Shown: piece after piece, positions 51,439 to 59,047 of the stretch
Position numbering within the stretch: the stretch's first letter is position 1
How the letters are laid out: each line of letters starts with the position of its first letter
DNA from: Dehalococcoidia bacterium
GTDB lineage: Bacteria; Chloroflexota; Dehalococcoidia; Lucifugimonadales; UBA3495
Length of the DNA stretch: 64,000 bases
Direction of reading: 5' to 3'
NCBI GenBank assembly: GCA_022827095.1
Contig: JAJDTP010000035.1
Span: 83,951 to 147,950 of the forward strand
Program-made: the position numbers and the translations under genes
The notes under the pieces: model-generated
What the model saw: the letters and a program-made list of their open reading frames with translations, nothing else
Database searches by the model: none
What the model was told of the DNA's origin: nothing

Positions 51439-51569
51439 GACAGCGGGTCATCCAAATGGTCTGCCGACGACCGCCCAAAACGAACTGCCGTCGGCTCCAT
51501 TTTAACGCGGCTGCTTCCGCAACTCCAAGTCGCAGGGATGACCGTCTTGCCGGAGTTTACCGATTATGT

Positions 51570-52364
51570 TCAGGGCTTGAGGAACGCCAGTACCGCGTCA
51601 ACGAACCCCTCGGGGTCTTCGATTTGGGGTATATGCCCGACGCCGGGCATAATGTGCATGCGGGCGCGGACGATGTTGTTGTGCAGCAGTTCCTCGCCGT
51701 CGCGCAGCCGGTCGACCTCACCGTACAGCACGAGGGTTTCACGGGCGTTGACCTGGGGGAGCCGGGTCATGATGTCGTACCAGGCCAGCGACTCGTGCAG
51801 CTTTTTGACCCAGGCGCCGGCCTGTGCCCTCGTACCGTTGTTCGCGTCGACCCACTCCTGCCGGGGTTCGGCGAAGGTCGTAGACTCTTTGGCCTGTTCC
51901 ATGGTCCGTGGCACCGGCATGCCGTCGGCGTCGTAGCCGGCGGCCGACTCGGCGATACGCTCCGGAGCCGTCCGGGCATCCCATACCGGCGCGCCCACCA
52001 GGACGAGCTTGTCCAACCGGTCCGGGAAGGACGCTGCCATCTCGGTCGCCAGGACCGCACCGACCGAATTGCCCACGTAATGTCCGCGGTGGATGTTGAG
52101 TATCTGGCAGGCATCATCCAGAGCCTGGGCGTAGTCGGGGATGTTGAAATGTCGGGTGGGTTTGTCGGATTCGCCATGCCCGAGCATATCGAAGGCGTAG
52201 CAGGTGTAGTGTTGGCTGAACGCATCTATCACGGAACTCCACGCCCAGGTGGATGTGCCCAAGGGATGCAGCATCACCAATGGATAGCCAGCGCCTTGTT
52301 TGACAAAGTGCATGTTGCCTTCGCGGGTGGGGACGGTGTCGGTAAGGTCGCGCCGCACGAACAT
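51570..52364 (-). CDS. Alpha/beta hydrolase
   Basis: 264 residues; AGGAGGCC upstream of ATG. Oxyanion strand PLVMLHPLGTSTWAW, AFDMLGHGESDKP, nucleophile elbow YVGNSVGAVLA (G-N-S-V-G) and catalytic His in GVGHIPQIEDPEGF. Likely an esterase, lactonase or C-C hydrolase; the substrate is not evident. Confidence 0.88.
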   Translation of the reverse strand: MFVRRDLTDTVPTREGNMHFVKQGAGYPLVMLHPLGTSTWAWSSVIDAFSQHYTCYAFDMLGHGESDKPTRHFNIPDYAQALDDACQILNIHRGHYVGNSVGAVLATEMAASFPDRLDKLVLVGAPVWDARTAPERIAESAAGYDADGMPVPRTMEQAKESTTFAEPRQEWVDANNGTRAQAGAWVKKLHESLAWYDIMTRLPQVNARETLVLYGEVDRLRDGEELLHNNIVRARMHIMPGVGHIPQIEDPEGFVDAVLAFLKP

Positions 52365-52433
52365 GATCGTGGCCTCCTGAGAGTCTGTGGCCGAAATGAA
52401 ACTCGTGCCGGGGTCGGCAGGATAGTTGCCGCA

Positions 52434-52462
52434 ATGCTAGCGACGGCCCCGGTCAAAGTCAA
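52434..52462 (-). promoter_or_regulatory. Promoter of the hydrolase gene
   Basis: Minus strand: TTGACT (52462-52457), 17-bp spacer, TAGCAT (52439-52434); leader about 65-70 nt. Confidence 0.45.
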
Positions 52463-52515
52463 TCGCGGAAACCGGGGCGCATCTGCACGCCGCCCGGGGA
52501 TCAAGTTCCGCCATA

Positions 52516-52544
52516 CAAAAAGCCGGGGGACGATGCCCCCGGCT
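52516..52544 (-). terminator. Terminator after the small membrane protein
   Basis: A 9-bp stem, 52521-52529 with 52536-52544, 6-nt loop, and T5 on the minus strand. It separates the 52578 gene from the hydrolase promoter. Confidence 0.75.
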
Positions 52545-52577
52545 CACATGCTTGCGATTAATCGCAGGCTGGCGTGG

Positions 52578-52727
52578 CTAGTCGGCCGCCTGCGGAGCGA
52601 AATCCTCGCGTGCCATGGGAGTCACAGGCTGAGCGCTCTTTTCATGCCGGCGGAGGATGAAGCGGGGCACGATGACCCAAAGGGCGAAAAGTCCTACAAA
52701 AGCGGCTCCGGCGGCGATGGCGATCAT
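52578..52727 (-). CDS. Small single-helix membrane protein
   Basis: 49 residues from ATG at 52727 with GGAG seven bases upstream. MIAIAAGAAFVGLFALWVIV is a membrane helix, followed by a basic PRFILRRHEK and a polar tail. The terminator 34 bp downstream supports transcription. Function unknown. A longer frame upstream (to 53063) overlaps another gene and looks accidental. Confidence 0.5.
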   Translation of the reverse strand: MIAIAAGAAFVGLFALWVIVPRFILRRHEKSAQPVTPMAREDFAPQAAD

Positions 52728-52825
52728 TCTCTGTCTCCAAGCAGGGTGGGCGACGTTGCCCGTTTCGTTGGATACAGTATCGCGGACGGTTGTTACGCGA
52801 ATTTTGCACTCGTGTAACGAGTGTG

Positions 52826-53896
52826 TTACCGATCCGCGCGCTGACCGGAGCCCACATCCGGTTCCGATCCGATCTGCGGGGCTCCGACGCCCATCCACCA
52901 GTGCTTTCCCTTGCCGCGTCGCTTTCGCTGGTATCCGCGCGCTCTGAGTTCCAGGCCAAACTTTCGCTGGCTGTGGGCCAGGTAACCCTGATCCAGGCAC
53001 CATTGTGCGTAGGAAGCGTACAGGTCGCCGGCCAGAGACATGGCCTCCGCACCAGTCAGACATACATCGGCGACGAAATCGTCAATCGGACCGCACTCGC
53101 TGGCTTGCGAAGCGATGGTGATCGTCGGTTCCGGCGGTTCATTCGGGGCGACCCAACCGGATCTTGGGTCTGGCCCGGACGCCGCCGGCCCGGTTGGGCG
53201 AAGACGGCCCGACCCGCTTCCATATCCGGGGACAATTGGATCCGCAGCCCCCAAACTCGCCGGGTCCAATTCCTGCAGGGCCGAGTAATCACCTTTGGCA
53301 ATGCCGGCGGCGTCCGGAATCGTCATTCCGTCTACGCAATAGGACGCGAACAGTATCAGGTCGAGATAGGCCGGCAACCCGCCGAGGTGTTCCCAACGCA
53401 TTTCACGACCATTCCAGCTGGAAGCGTCCAGGGCGAGGTCCATAGCCGGGCATTCGAAGCCTCGACGGTATTCTGTCGGTACGACCCAGGTTGGGTTCAG
53501 CAATTCGCGCTCGAGGCTGTGTCCGATAATAAAACACACCGCCCGTACGGCCCTGAAACTGGGGTCGAGTTCGTCCAACGGGTCGTCGGCCGAGACACCG
53601 TCCAGTTCGCGCTGGGTCTGCAAAGCGCACAAGGCGAACGCGGCGCGCACCTGGTTACCGGCGCACCGGATCAGACTCCGTTGGTCGGACATCTCCAACG
53701 GAACGCTGGCGTCCACCCACTCCCAGTCACGCCCGTAGACTTCGGTGCTGGCCGGTACAAACGCAGGCGTGATCAACCCCCGGTGCGCAGCCGCGTAAAA
53801 CGCCATGGCAACGCACAGGTTTTCCCGGGCCAGCCGTATTCGCTGGCCGGGCGACAGTGCGGACGTCGACGGAGGGTTGGTCAATGAGCCAATCAA
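52826..53896 (-). CDS. Protein with P4-primase-like C-terminal winged helix
   Basis: 356 residues. The C-terminal 75 residues (SLAGDLYASYAQWCLDQGYLA, QRKFGLELRARGYQRKRRGKGKHW, then WMGVGAP) match the D5/P4-type primase-helicase C-terminal domain. The N-terminal 190 residues resemble nothing I know, and residues 205-255 are a Gly/Pro/Ser-rich linker. No primase or helicase motor is present in it, so it may be a DNA-binding regulator that borrowed the domain from a mobile element. Confidence 0.65.
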   Translation of the reverse strand: MIGSLTNPPSTSALSPGQRIRLARENLCVAMAFYAAAHRGLITPAFVPASTEVYGRDWEWVDASVPLEMSDQRSLIRCAGNQVRAAFALCALQTQRELDGVSADDPLDELDPSFRAVRAVCFIIGHSLERELLNPTWVVPTEYRRGFECPAMDLALDASSWNGREMRWEHLGGLPAYLDLILFASYCVDGMTIPDAAGIAKGDYSALQELDPASLGAADPIVPGYGSGSGRLRPTGPAASGPDPRSGWVAPNEPPEPTITIASQASECGPIDDFVADVCLTGAEAMSLAGDLYASYAQWCLDQGYLAHSQRKFGLELRARGYQRKRRGKGKHWWMGVGAPQIGSEPDVGSGQRADR

Positions 53897-53900
53897 GGAA

Positions 53901-53922
53901 GGGGCGGATAATCATCCGCCCC
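53901..53922. terminator. Hairpin between ADH and the primase-like gene
   Basis: GGGGCGGAT (53901-53909) pairs with ATCCGCCCC (53914-53922). A weak T tract on the minus strand (CCTTGATT); a possible terminator of the ADH transcript. Confidence 0.4.
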
Positions 53923-53957
53923 CGGAGCCCCGGGCATTCTGCCCGCTAAGTTTTCGC

Positions 53958-54929
53958 TTACGAGTTGATGTCCATGACCACCTTGATGATGCCGTCATCA
54001 CGCTGCTCGTACATATCGTAGGCATTCTGGATGTCGGAAAAGCCAACGCGATGTGTGATCAGTTCGGCCGGATCAGCCCAGCCGCGGGCGCGAAGGTCCA
54101 CCATATCCTGTATCTGGCTAATGGGGTCGCCGCTACGAGCGCCGGTAGTCGGGATGATGCGCGGCTGCTTGTCCATCCACAGGTTGTGCTCGATGGGGAC
54201 CATGTGGTCGGTCTGGATGCCGAAGATGATGACCTGACCGAACTGGCGCACGTGACGGAAGCACTCGTTCAGCGGTTCCGGGTAACCCGCGGCTTCGACG
54301 CAAACGTCGGGGCCACGGCCCTTGGTGATCTCCATGACGGCTTCGGCGACGTCCTGCTTGTCGGGATTGATGCGGTGGGTGGAGCCCATCTGCTTGGACT
54401 TTTCGAGTCGGTAGTCCAGCGGATCGACGACGATGACGTGGCGGGCGCCCATCCGGGACAGGATCATGGTGAAGCTGAGGCCGATACTGCCCTGGCCGAA
54501 GATCAGGATGCTCTGTTGCAGTGGGCTGCCCAACTGCCGGCAAGAATACAGCACCGTGCCCGGCGGCTGGCACATGACCCATTCGTCCAATCCACCCTCG
54601 TCGGGGAGCAGGGCGAGCCGACCCGGTTCTGACAGCATGTACTCGCACAGTCCCCCGGTGCCGGGATAGGGAATCGCAATCACCCGCTGCCCTTCCTGGA
54701 ACTCGTCGGTCTTGCTTTCGACTATGACGCCGGCGAGTTCGTGAGCGCCTTTGCAAGGCGCCATGGGATACTCGGACTCATCGAGCACCGGGCCATAGGT
54801 GTGGCGGATATCCGAGCCACAGACGCTGACGCTTTCCATCTTGATGAGGACCTGGCCGTCAGCGGGAGCGGGGGTGTCGACATCGGTGAACTCCCACCGC
54901 TTTGGGGCTACCAGTTGGGCTGCTTTCAT
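53958..54929 (-). CDS. Medium-chain (zinc-type) alcohol dehydrogenase-like enzyme
   Basis: 323 residues, AAGGAG upstream. Catalytic Zn residues: VSVCGSDIRH (Cys) and CKGAHELAG (His-Glu, one residue off the usual G-H-E); the four-Cys structural zinc lobe is missing, which explains the short length. NAD-binding FGQGSIGLSF and VVDPLDYRLE (Asp, so NAD rather than NADP). It resembles threonine/sorbitol dehydrogenase relatives; substrate unknown. Confidence 0.85.
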   Translation of the reverse strand: MKAAQLVAPKRWEFTDVDTPAPADGQVLIKMESVSVCGSDIRHTYGPVLDESEYPMAPCKGAHELAGVIVESKTDEFQEGQRVIAIPYPGTGGLCEYMLSEPGRLALLPDEGGLDEWVMCQPPGTVLYSCRQLGSPLQQSILIFGQGSIGLSFTMILSRMGARHVIVVDPLDYRLEKSKQMGSTHRINPDKQDVAEAVMEITKGRGPDVCVEAAGYPEPLNECFRHVRQFGQVIIFGIQTDHMVPIEHNLWMDKQPRIIPTTGARSGDPISQIQDMVDLRARGWADPAELITHRVGFSDIQNAYDMYEQRDDGIIKVVMDINS

Positions 54930-54987
54930 TTGGGGTTCGCTCCTTCAAATAAGGCGAAAGGTCGCGCGGCGAACGCGCTACTTGCCA

Positions 54988-55017
54988 ATCATAGTGCGCA
55001 GGCCAATTTGGCGACAA
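54988..55017 (-). promoter_or_regulatory. Promoter of the ADH gene
   Basis: Minus strand: TTGTCG (55017-55012), 18-bp spacer, TATGAT (54993-54988), about 52 nt ahead of the start codon. Confidence 0.5.
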
Positions 55018-55035
55018 GGGCGTAGGGTTAGGCGT

Positions 55036-56460
55036 CTACCCAATCGGGCGGTTGGTGACCTCGCGGTCTATCTTGCGGGAGATCCACCGGCCGCCACCCG
55101 CCGGGGCGGTCAATTGTCCGTTTTCCACGGCTACGGTGCCCCGCATGATCGTCATCACCGGCCAGCCTTCGATCTCGTAATTCTCCCAGATGCTGTAATC
55201 GCTGATGTGCAAGTCGTCCATGGACAAGCGCTTCTTGATCGAGGGATCGATGAGCGTGATGTCGGCGTCGCTGCCGGGCGCCAGCGCTCCCTTGCGCGGG
55301 TAGAGCCCAAAGATACGGGCGGCGTTGGCGGAGGTCACGTCCACAAACCGTTGGAGCGACATGCCGCGCTTGGAGACTCCTTCGCTGTAGGTGATGCCGA
55401 CCCGAGTCTCGGCTCCGTTGTGCCCGCCGGTGACGTCCCGTACCGATTTGCCCTGGATCTTGAGGTTCCAGTTCGTGCAATACTCGTCGGTGGCCATGGT
55501 GTGCAGGCCGCCCCAGGCGATGCCCTTCCACAGCATGGCGGCGTCTTCGGGGGACTTCAGAGACGGGTAAGTGTGGTACTTCATCCCGTTCTCTTCCTTG
55601 TAGTTGTTGGCGTTGAAGCAGGCGTAGTTGTGGAGCGTTTCGCCGTAGATCGCCATGCCCTTGTTGCGGGCCTCCCCGATGGCGTTGATGCCTTCGCGGG
55701 CGCTCACGTGCACGAAGTATACGGGCGAGCCGGTCCATTCGGCCACGCGGAGGACACGGCGGAAGGAAACGTCTTCCGACTCGTTGCTGTGGACCAGCGG
55801 CATGTTCCACCACTCGTTGCGCTCCTCGCGCTGGAGCTTCTCGTACATGTACTGCACCATGTCGTCGTCCTCGGAGTGGACGAGGAGCATGGCGTCGTTG
55901 CGCTGGATGACCTCCATCAGGTCATGAAGGTGTCCCATGCCGACCTTGCGGGGCTCGCCGGACATTTCCGGCGGGCGGATGTTGGTGGTGAATATCTTGA
56001 CGCTGGACCAGCCGCCCTCGATGTACTCGTGAAGAGATTCCAGTGTCCGCTGAGGGATTTCACCCAGGAGCATAAGGTGGTGGGCGTAGTCGGCGTAGGA
56101 ATTGCCGCGCCAGGAGTTGGTGCGCTCTTGGATGGCGTCTTCGATCGTGTTGCCGGGATGGTGAATGGCGAAGTCCAGCAGGGTAGTGGTGCCGCCGAAT
56201 AGAGCGGCCCGGCTGACCTGTTCCGGTGGGGCGGTCCGCAGATTTCCGGGTCCCATGATGGGCGCGTCGATGTGCGCGTGGGGTTCGATGCCGCCCGGTA
56301 CCACGATCTTGCCGGTGGCGTCGATGACCCGTCCGACGTCATCGGTCATCGTGTTGGGCGCGGTGATGGCGACGATCTTCTCGCCCTGGATGCACACGTC
56401 CCAGTCGCCCACGCCCCAAGGTGTGACGACCTGGCCGCCGCGGATGATCAAGTCCAGCAT
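55036..56460 (-). CDS. Dihydropyrimidinase/hydantoinase-type amidohydrolase
   Basis: 474 residues from ATG at 56460; GGAGGGACATT sets this start, and the 63 extra codons upstream look non-coding. Metal-binding H-x-H is in GGIEPHAHIDAP, the carboxylated Lys is in SSVKIFTTN, and MLLVHSEDDD, VHVSAREG and the final GSDADITLID are all present. It opens cyclic amides such as dihydropyrimidines or hydantoins; which one is open. A -10-like TATACT lies at 56529-56524 upstream. Confidence 0.9.
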   Translation of the reverse strand: MLDLIIRGGQVVTPWGVGDWDVCIQGEKIVAITAPNTMTDDVGRVIDATGKIVVPGGIEPHAHIDAPIMGPGNLRTAPPEQVSRAALFGGTTTLLDFAIHHPGNTIEDAIQERTNSWRGNSYADYAHHLMLLGEIPQRTLESLHEYIEGGWSSVKIFTTNIRPPEMSGEPRKVGMGHLHDLMEVIQRNDAMLLVHSEDDDMVQYMYEKLQREERNEWWNMPLVHSNESEDVSFRRVLRVAEWTGSPVYFVHVSAREGINAIGEARNKGMAIYGETLHNYACFNANNYKEENGMKYHTYPSLKSPEDAAMLWKGIAWGGLHTMATDEYCTNWNLKIQGKSVRDVTGGHNGAETRVGITYSEGVSKRGMSLQRFVDVTSANAARIFGLYPRKGALAPGSDADITLIDPSIKKRLSMDDLHISDYSIWENYEIEGWPVMTIMRGTVAVENGQLTAPAGGGRWISRKIDREVTNRPIG

Positions 56461-56697
56461 AATGTCCCTCCGTGGAAGCCGTAAGCCGGCATAAAGTGTT
56501 AGTCGATCCGGCCAGGCGGCGCCAGTATAGCGCAAAACCCAGCGCGTTACGTTTTGCATGGATACATAGGATGGCCGGGATGCGGTCGGCTGACTTGCTT
56601 CGTGAGCGGCGCGGCGAACTGTTGGCTTTTCATCGTGACGAAACGGCAAGGGTGTTGGAATTTCCCGGAGACGCCGAGGAACGCCGCGCTGGTATTA
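56461..56697. other. Non-coding stretch between amidohydrolase and YtxH promoter
   Basis: Part of a roughly 350-bp gene-free gap (56461-56809). Apart from the TATACT at 56524-56529 and the promoter at its right end, nothing coding or repeated is visible. Confidence 0.5.
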
Positions 56698-56726
56698 TTG
56701 ACAAACGTGCTACTTTGTATTATTAT
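56698..56726 (+). promoter_or_regulatory. Strong sigma70-like promoter of the YtxH gene
   Basis: A consensus TTGACA (56698-56703), 17-bp spacer, TATTAT (56721-56726). The region downstream is A/T-rich. The predicted start is around 56733. Confidence 0.7.
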
Positions 56727-56809
56727 TTATAATATGAATGGTGCCAGATAGGAGCCGTGATCCATATCCAACCAACTTTTCGGAATCCATACAACGACGG
56801 GAGGAAAAC

Positions 56810-57049
56810 ATGATGAACAAGAACGCGAAGCGCAACACCGCCCTGATTCTGACCGGCCTGGCCGCCGGCGCCGCCGCGGGAATCCTGCTGGCGCCCAAGA
56901 GTGGCCGGGAGACCCGATCCGACATCCGGCGCGGGATGCACTCCGGCTACCAGCGCGCCGGGTCCGCATGGCGCAAGATGAGGAACCGTCGGGAGTTTCC
57001 CGCCGACTTCGTGCTGGAGGAAGACGGCGTCTTCGCTGGACGATGCTAA
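56810..57049 (+). CDS. YtxH-like small membrane-associated protein
   Basis: 79 residues; GGGAGG upstream of ATG. A short hydrophobic segment TALILTGLAAGAAAGILLAP followed by KSGRETRSDIRRG is the YtxH-family pattern. The cytoplasmic part is basic, with an acidic end. Members are general stress or envelope proteins of unclear function. Strong promoter and terminator suggest high expression. Confidence 0.8.
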   Translation: MMNKNAKRNTALILTGLAAGAAAGILLAPKSGRETRSDIRRGMHSGYQRAGSAWRKMRNRREFPADFVLEEDGVFAGRC

Positions 57050-57083
57050 CCCGCCATCCGGCGAGAAACTCCGCCCTAACGGA

Positions 57084-57115
57084 AAGGGCCGCCTGGAAAT
57101 TGGCGGCCCTTCTTT
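57084..57115 (+). terminator. Terminator of the YtxH gene
   Basis: 10-bp stem (57084-57093 with 57102-57111), 8-nt loop, then TCTTT. Confidence 0.8.
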
Positions 57116-57185
57116 AATGCCGCTATAATGCGGGCGCTCCGGCAGAACGCCGGCAATCCCTTTCCCGGACGGCGAGGACGGAAAC

Positions 57186-58001
57186 ATGGTCACTACCTAC
57201 TCGTGCATTAACACCGAAACCGTGACGCGCCCCACGATGATGGGGCGGAGCGAAGTTGAAACCCATATTGGCGTGGTCACGCTGAACCGCCCTGAGGTTC
57301 TGAACGCCCTGAATCTGCAACTGGTGCGCGAGCTGGACCAGGTGATCACCGATTACGAAGATGATGACACTGTTGGCGCCGTGATCATCACCGGCGCCGG
57401 CGAGCGCGCTTTTTCCGCGGGCGCCGATATCCACGAGAATCGGGAGCTTTCCCCGGAGGAACGTGAAGCCGGGCAGGCCGAGCGGGCAGAATACACCTGG
57501 CACCTGCACACCAGCAGCAAGCCGGTCATCGGCGCGGTGAACGGGCTTTGTTACGGCGGCGGCACCGTGCTGGCCACGAGCCTCGACTTCCTGGTCGGCT
57601 GCGAGAAAACCAGCTTCCGGTTTCTGGCGGTCAACTACGGCCAGATGAACGCGACCTGGAGCCTGCCGCAGTTGGTGGGCATCCATCGGGCCAAGGAGTT
57701 GTTGCTTAGCGGGCGGGAAGTATTCGCCGACGAGGCGTACCACATGGGCCTCATCAACCACCTGGTCCCCTCCGAAGAGCTCATGGACCGTACTCTGGAT
57801 ATCGCGGCGGGCATCGCGCGGAACCGAGTCGAAGGGCTGGCGAGCATCAAGCAGTTGCTGCTGGAACACTCCGGGCTGCCCATCGAGCAGCAGTACCGCA
57901 ACGAGATTGAGGGTCGAATCGGCAGGTTCAAGGGGCTCACGGTGGAAGAGGGGTTCTCGGACTTCCTGGCCCGGAAGGGACGGAAACCGCGGGCCGGCTG
58001 A
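57186..58001 (+). CDS. Enoyl-CoA hydratase/isomerase (crotonase family)
   Basis: 271 residues; GAGGA upstream. Crotonase fold with GVVTLNRPEVLNALN, VIITGAGERAFSAGADIHE (oxyanion loop A-x-G-A-D), NGLCYGGGTVLA, and ATWSLPQLVGIHRAKELLLSG. Of the two catalytic Glu of hydratases the second is not obvious, so isomerase or other crotonase chemistry is possible. Confidence 0.88.
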   Translation: MVTTYSCINTETVTRPTMMGRSEVETHIGVVTLNRPEVLNALNLQLVRELDQVITDYEDDDTVGAVIITGAGERAFSAGADIHENRELSPEEREAGQAERAEYTWHLHTSSKPVIGAVNGLCYGGGTVLATSLDFLVGCEKTSFRFLAVNYGQMNATWSLPQLVGIHRAKELLLSGREVFADEAYHMGLINHLVPSEELMDRTLDIAAGIARNRVEGLASIKQLLLEHSGLPIEQQYRNEIEGRIGRFKGLTVEEGFSDFLARKGRKPRAG

Positions 58002-58032
58002 TCTCAAACCTGGCCTGCCTGGCAACGGACAC

Positions 58033-58509
58033 TTGGCTGCGAACGGGCGACCGGATTCAGCGCCCCCAGTTGGGAGAGCTTCGGGCGACACTATCGTCGC
58101 TCCCGATGGTTCGCGGGTCCGCCTACTGCTGACGGACGAACATGGGGCCACGCGGTGCAGCGTGGTGGAGGTCACCATCGGCGCCGGGGAAACCAGCCGT
58201 CCGGTGCGTCACCGCACTGTTGAGGAAGCCTGGTACGTGATATCCGGCACCGGCGAGGTGTGGCGTAGCCCCTCCGGTACACCGGCTGGAGAACGCCCTC
58301 CAGTGGCGGTAGCGGCCGGGGACGCCCTAGTCATACCGACGGGCTGGCAATTCCAGTTTCGCGCGGATGTCGACTCAGATCTGCGGTTCGTGTGCGTTAC
58401 GATGCCGCCGTGGCCGGGCATGGGCGAGGCGGCGGAATTACCGGAAGGAGGGCTGGGCGACCCTACGCTGGCTCCTCCCGTGCTTAACCCTGACGGCGAA
58501 CCTCGATAG
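58033..58509 (+). CDS. Cupin-domain protein
   Basis: 158 residues if TTG at 58033 is the start; the frame is open back to 57907 inside the previous gene, and no good ribosome site decides. Cupin motifs: RPVRHRTVEEAWYVISGTGEVW (H-x3-E-E..Y-x3-G-x-G) and GDALVIPTGWQFQF (second motif, with Trp in the usual His area). The second metal His may be replaced. Its end overlaps the convergent HTH gene by 26 bp. Confidence 0.7.
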   Translation: MAANGRPDSAPPVGRASGDTIVAPDGSRVRLLLTDEHGATRCSVVEVTIGAGETSRPVRHRTVEEAWYVISGTGEVWRSPSGTPAGERPPVAVAAGDALVIPTGWQFQFRADVDSDLRFVCVTMPPWPGMGEAAELPEGGLGDPTLAPPVLNPDGEPR

Positions 58510-58720
58510 TCTCCCCGTCTGCCAACGCAACGCGGCGGTATTGGATACCCATTTTCAACATCCAGTATCCGAGTGTAGCGGGACTGACCCCTAGATGCGA
58601 GGCGGCACGACTCATCCCCATTTCGTTGACCAGGTCGGGGACCAGGCTTTCCAGCTGCCTCCCGTGGTTCTCTTCCACGCTGCGCATTAATTTGGTTTTT
58701 CTGATCCGGTGCGTTGCCAT
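58484..58720 (-). CDS. Small helix-turn-helix DNA-binding protein
   Basis: 78 residues from ATG at 58720 (GAAGAGAGG close upstream; the frame is open to 58861). A basic start RIRKTKLMR, then LVNEMGMSRAASHLGVSPATLGYWML, a Fis- or transposase-like helix-turn-helix. No ligand domain. It is divergent from mutS, and the shared upstream region carries several inverted repeats that may be its operators. Confidence 0.7.
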   Translation of the reverse strand: MATHRIRKTKLMRSVEENHGRQLESLVPDLVNEMGMSRAASHLGVSPATLGYWMLKMGIQYRRVALADGETIEVRRQG

Positions 58721-59047
58721 ATCCTCTCTTCCCGATGTTATTCGCCAGCGACGCTGCGAAACGGAGCTGGCGGGTGATGCGATGGCGCAATGATACACGA
58801 ATGTCATTTGTGCGCACACTGAGCCTGTGTCACATCTTGCCCGATTTTTATGAATAGTCATAAAAGTTCCCGTAAATTTGCGATCGCATTCTGGGTTGGA
58901 GCAGTCCGGGCCGGTATGCTGTCGACCTTTCGCGCCGGGCGCTTGCTATTCTGGGCAGGCTCCCCGGCTCGAGACGGTCACTCCCGGACGCGCGTTGCGC
59001 CTCGGGTCCCCAACCCGGCACATCGGGGCATGGGGTAGAATCGCGCC
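58721..59047. promoter_or_regulatory. Divergent regulatory region with three inverted repeats
   Basis: TGTGCGCACA (58809-58818) and TGTGTCACA (58826-58834) lie close together; TTTTATGA-4 nt-TCATAAAA occupies 58846-58865. The region separates the HTH gene from mutS. The sites are plausible operators but unproven. Confidence 0.4.

Noticed and set aside
52578..53063. 161-codon reading of the small membrane protein
   Set aside because: The first 110 codons overlap the primase-like gene and look non-coding; only the part from 52727 has a ribosome site.
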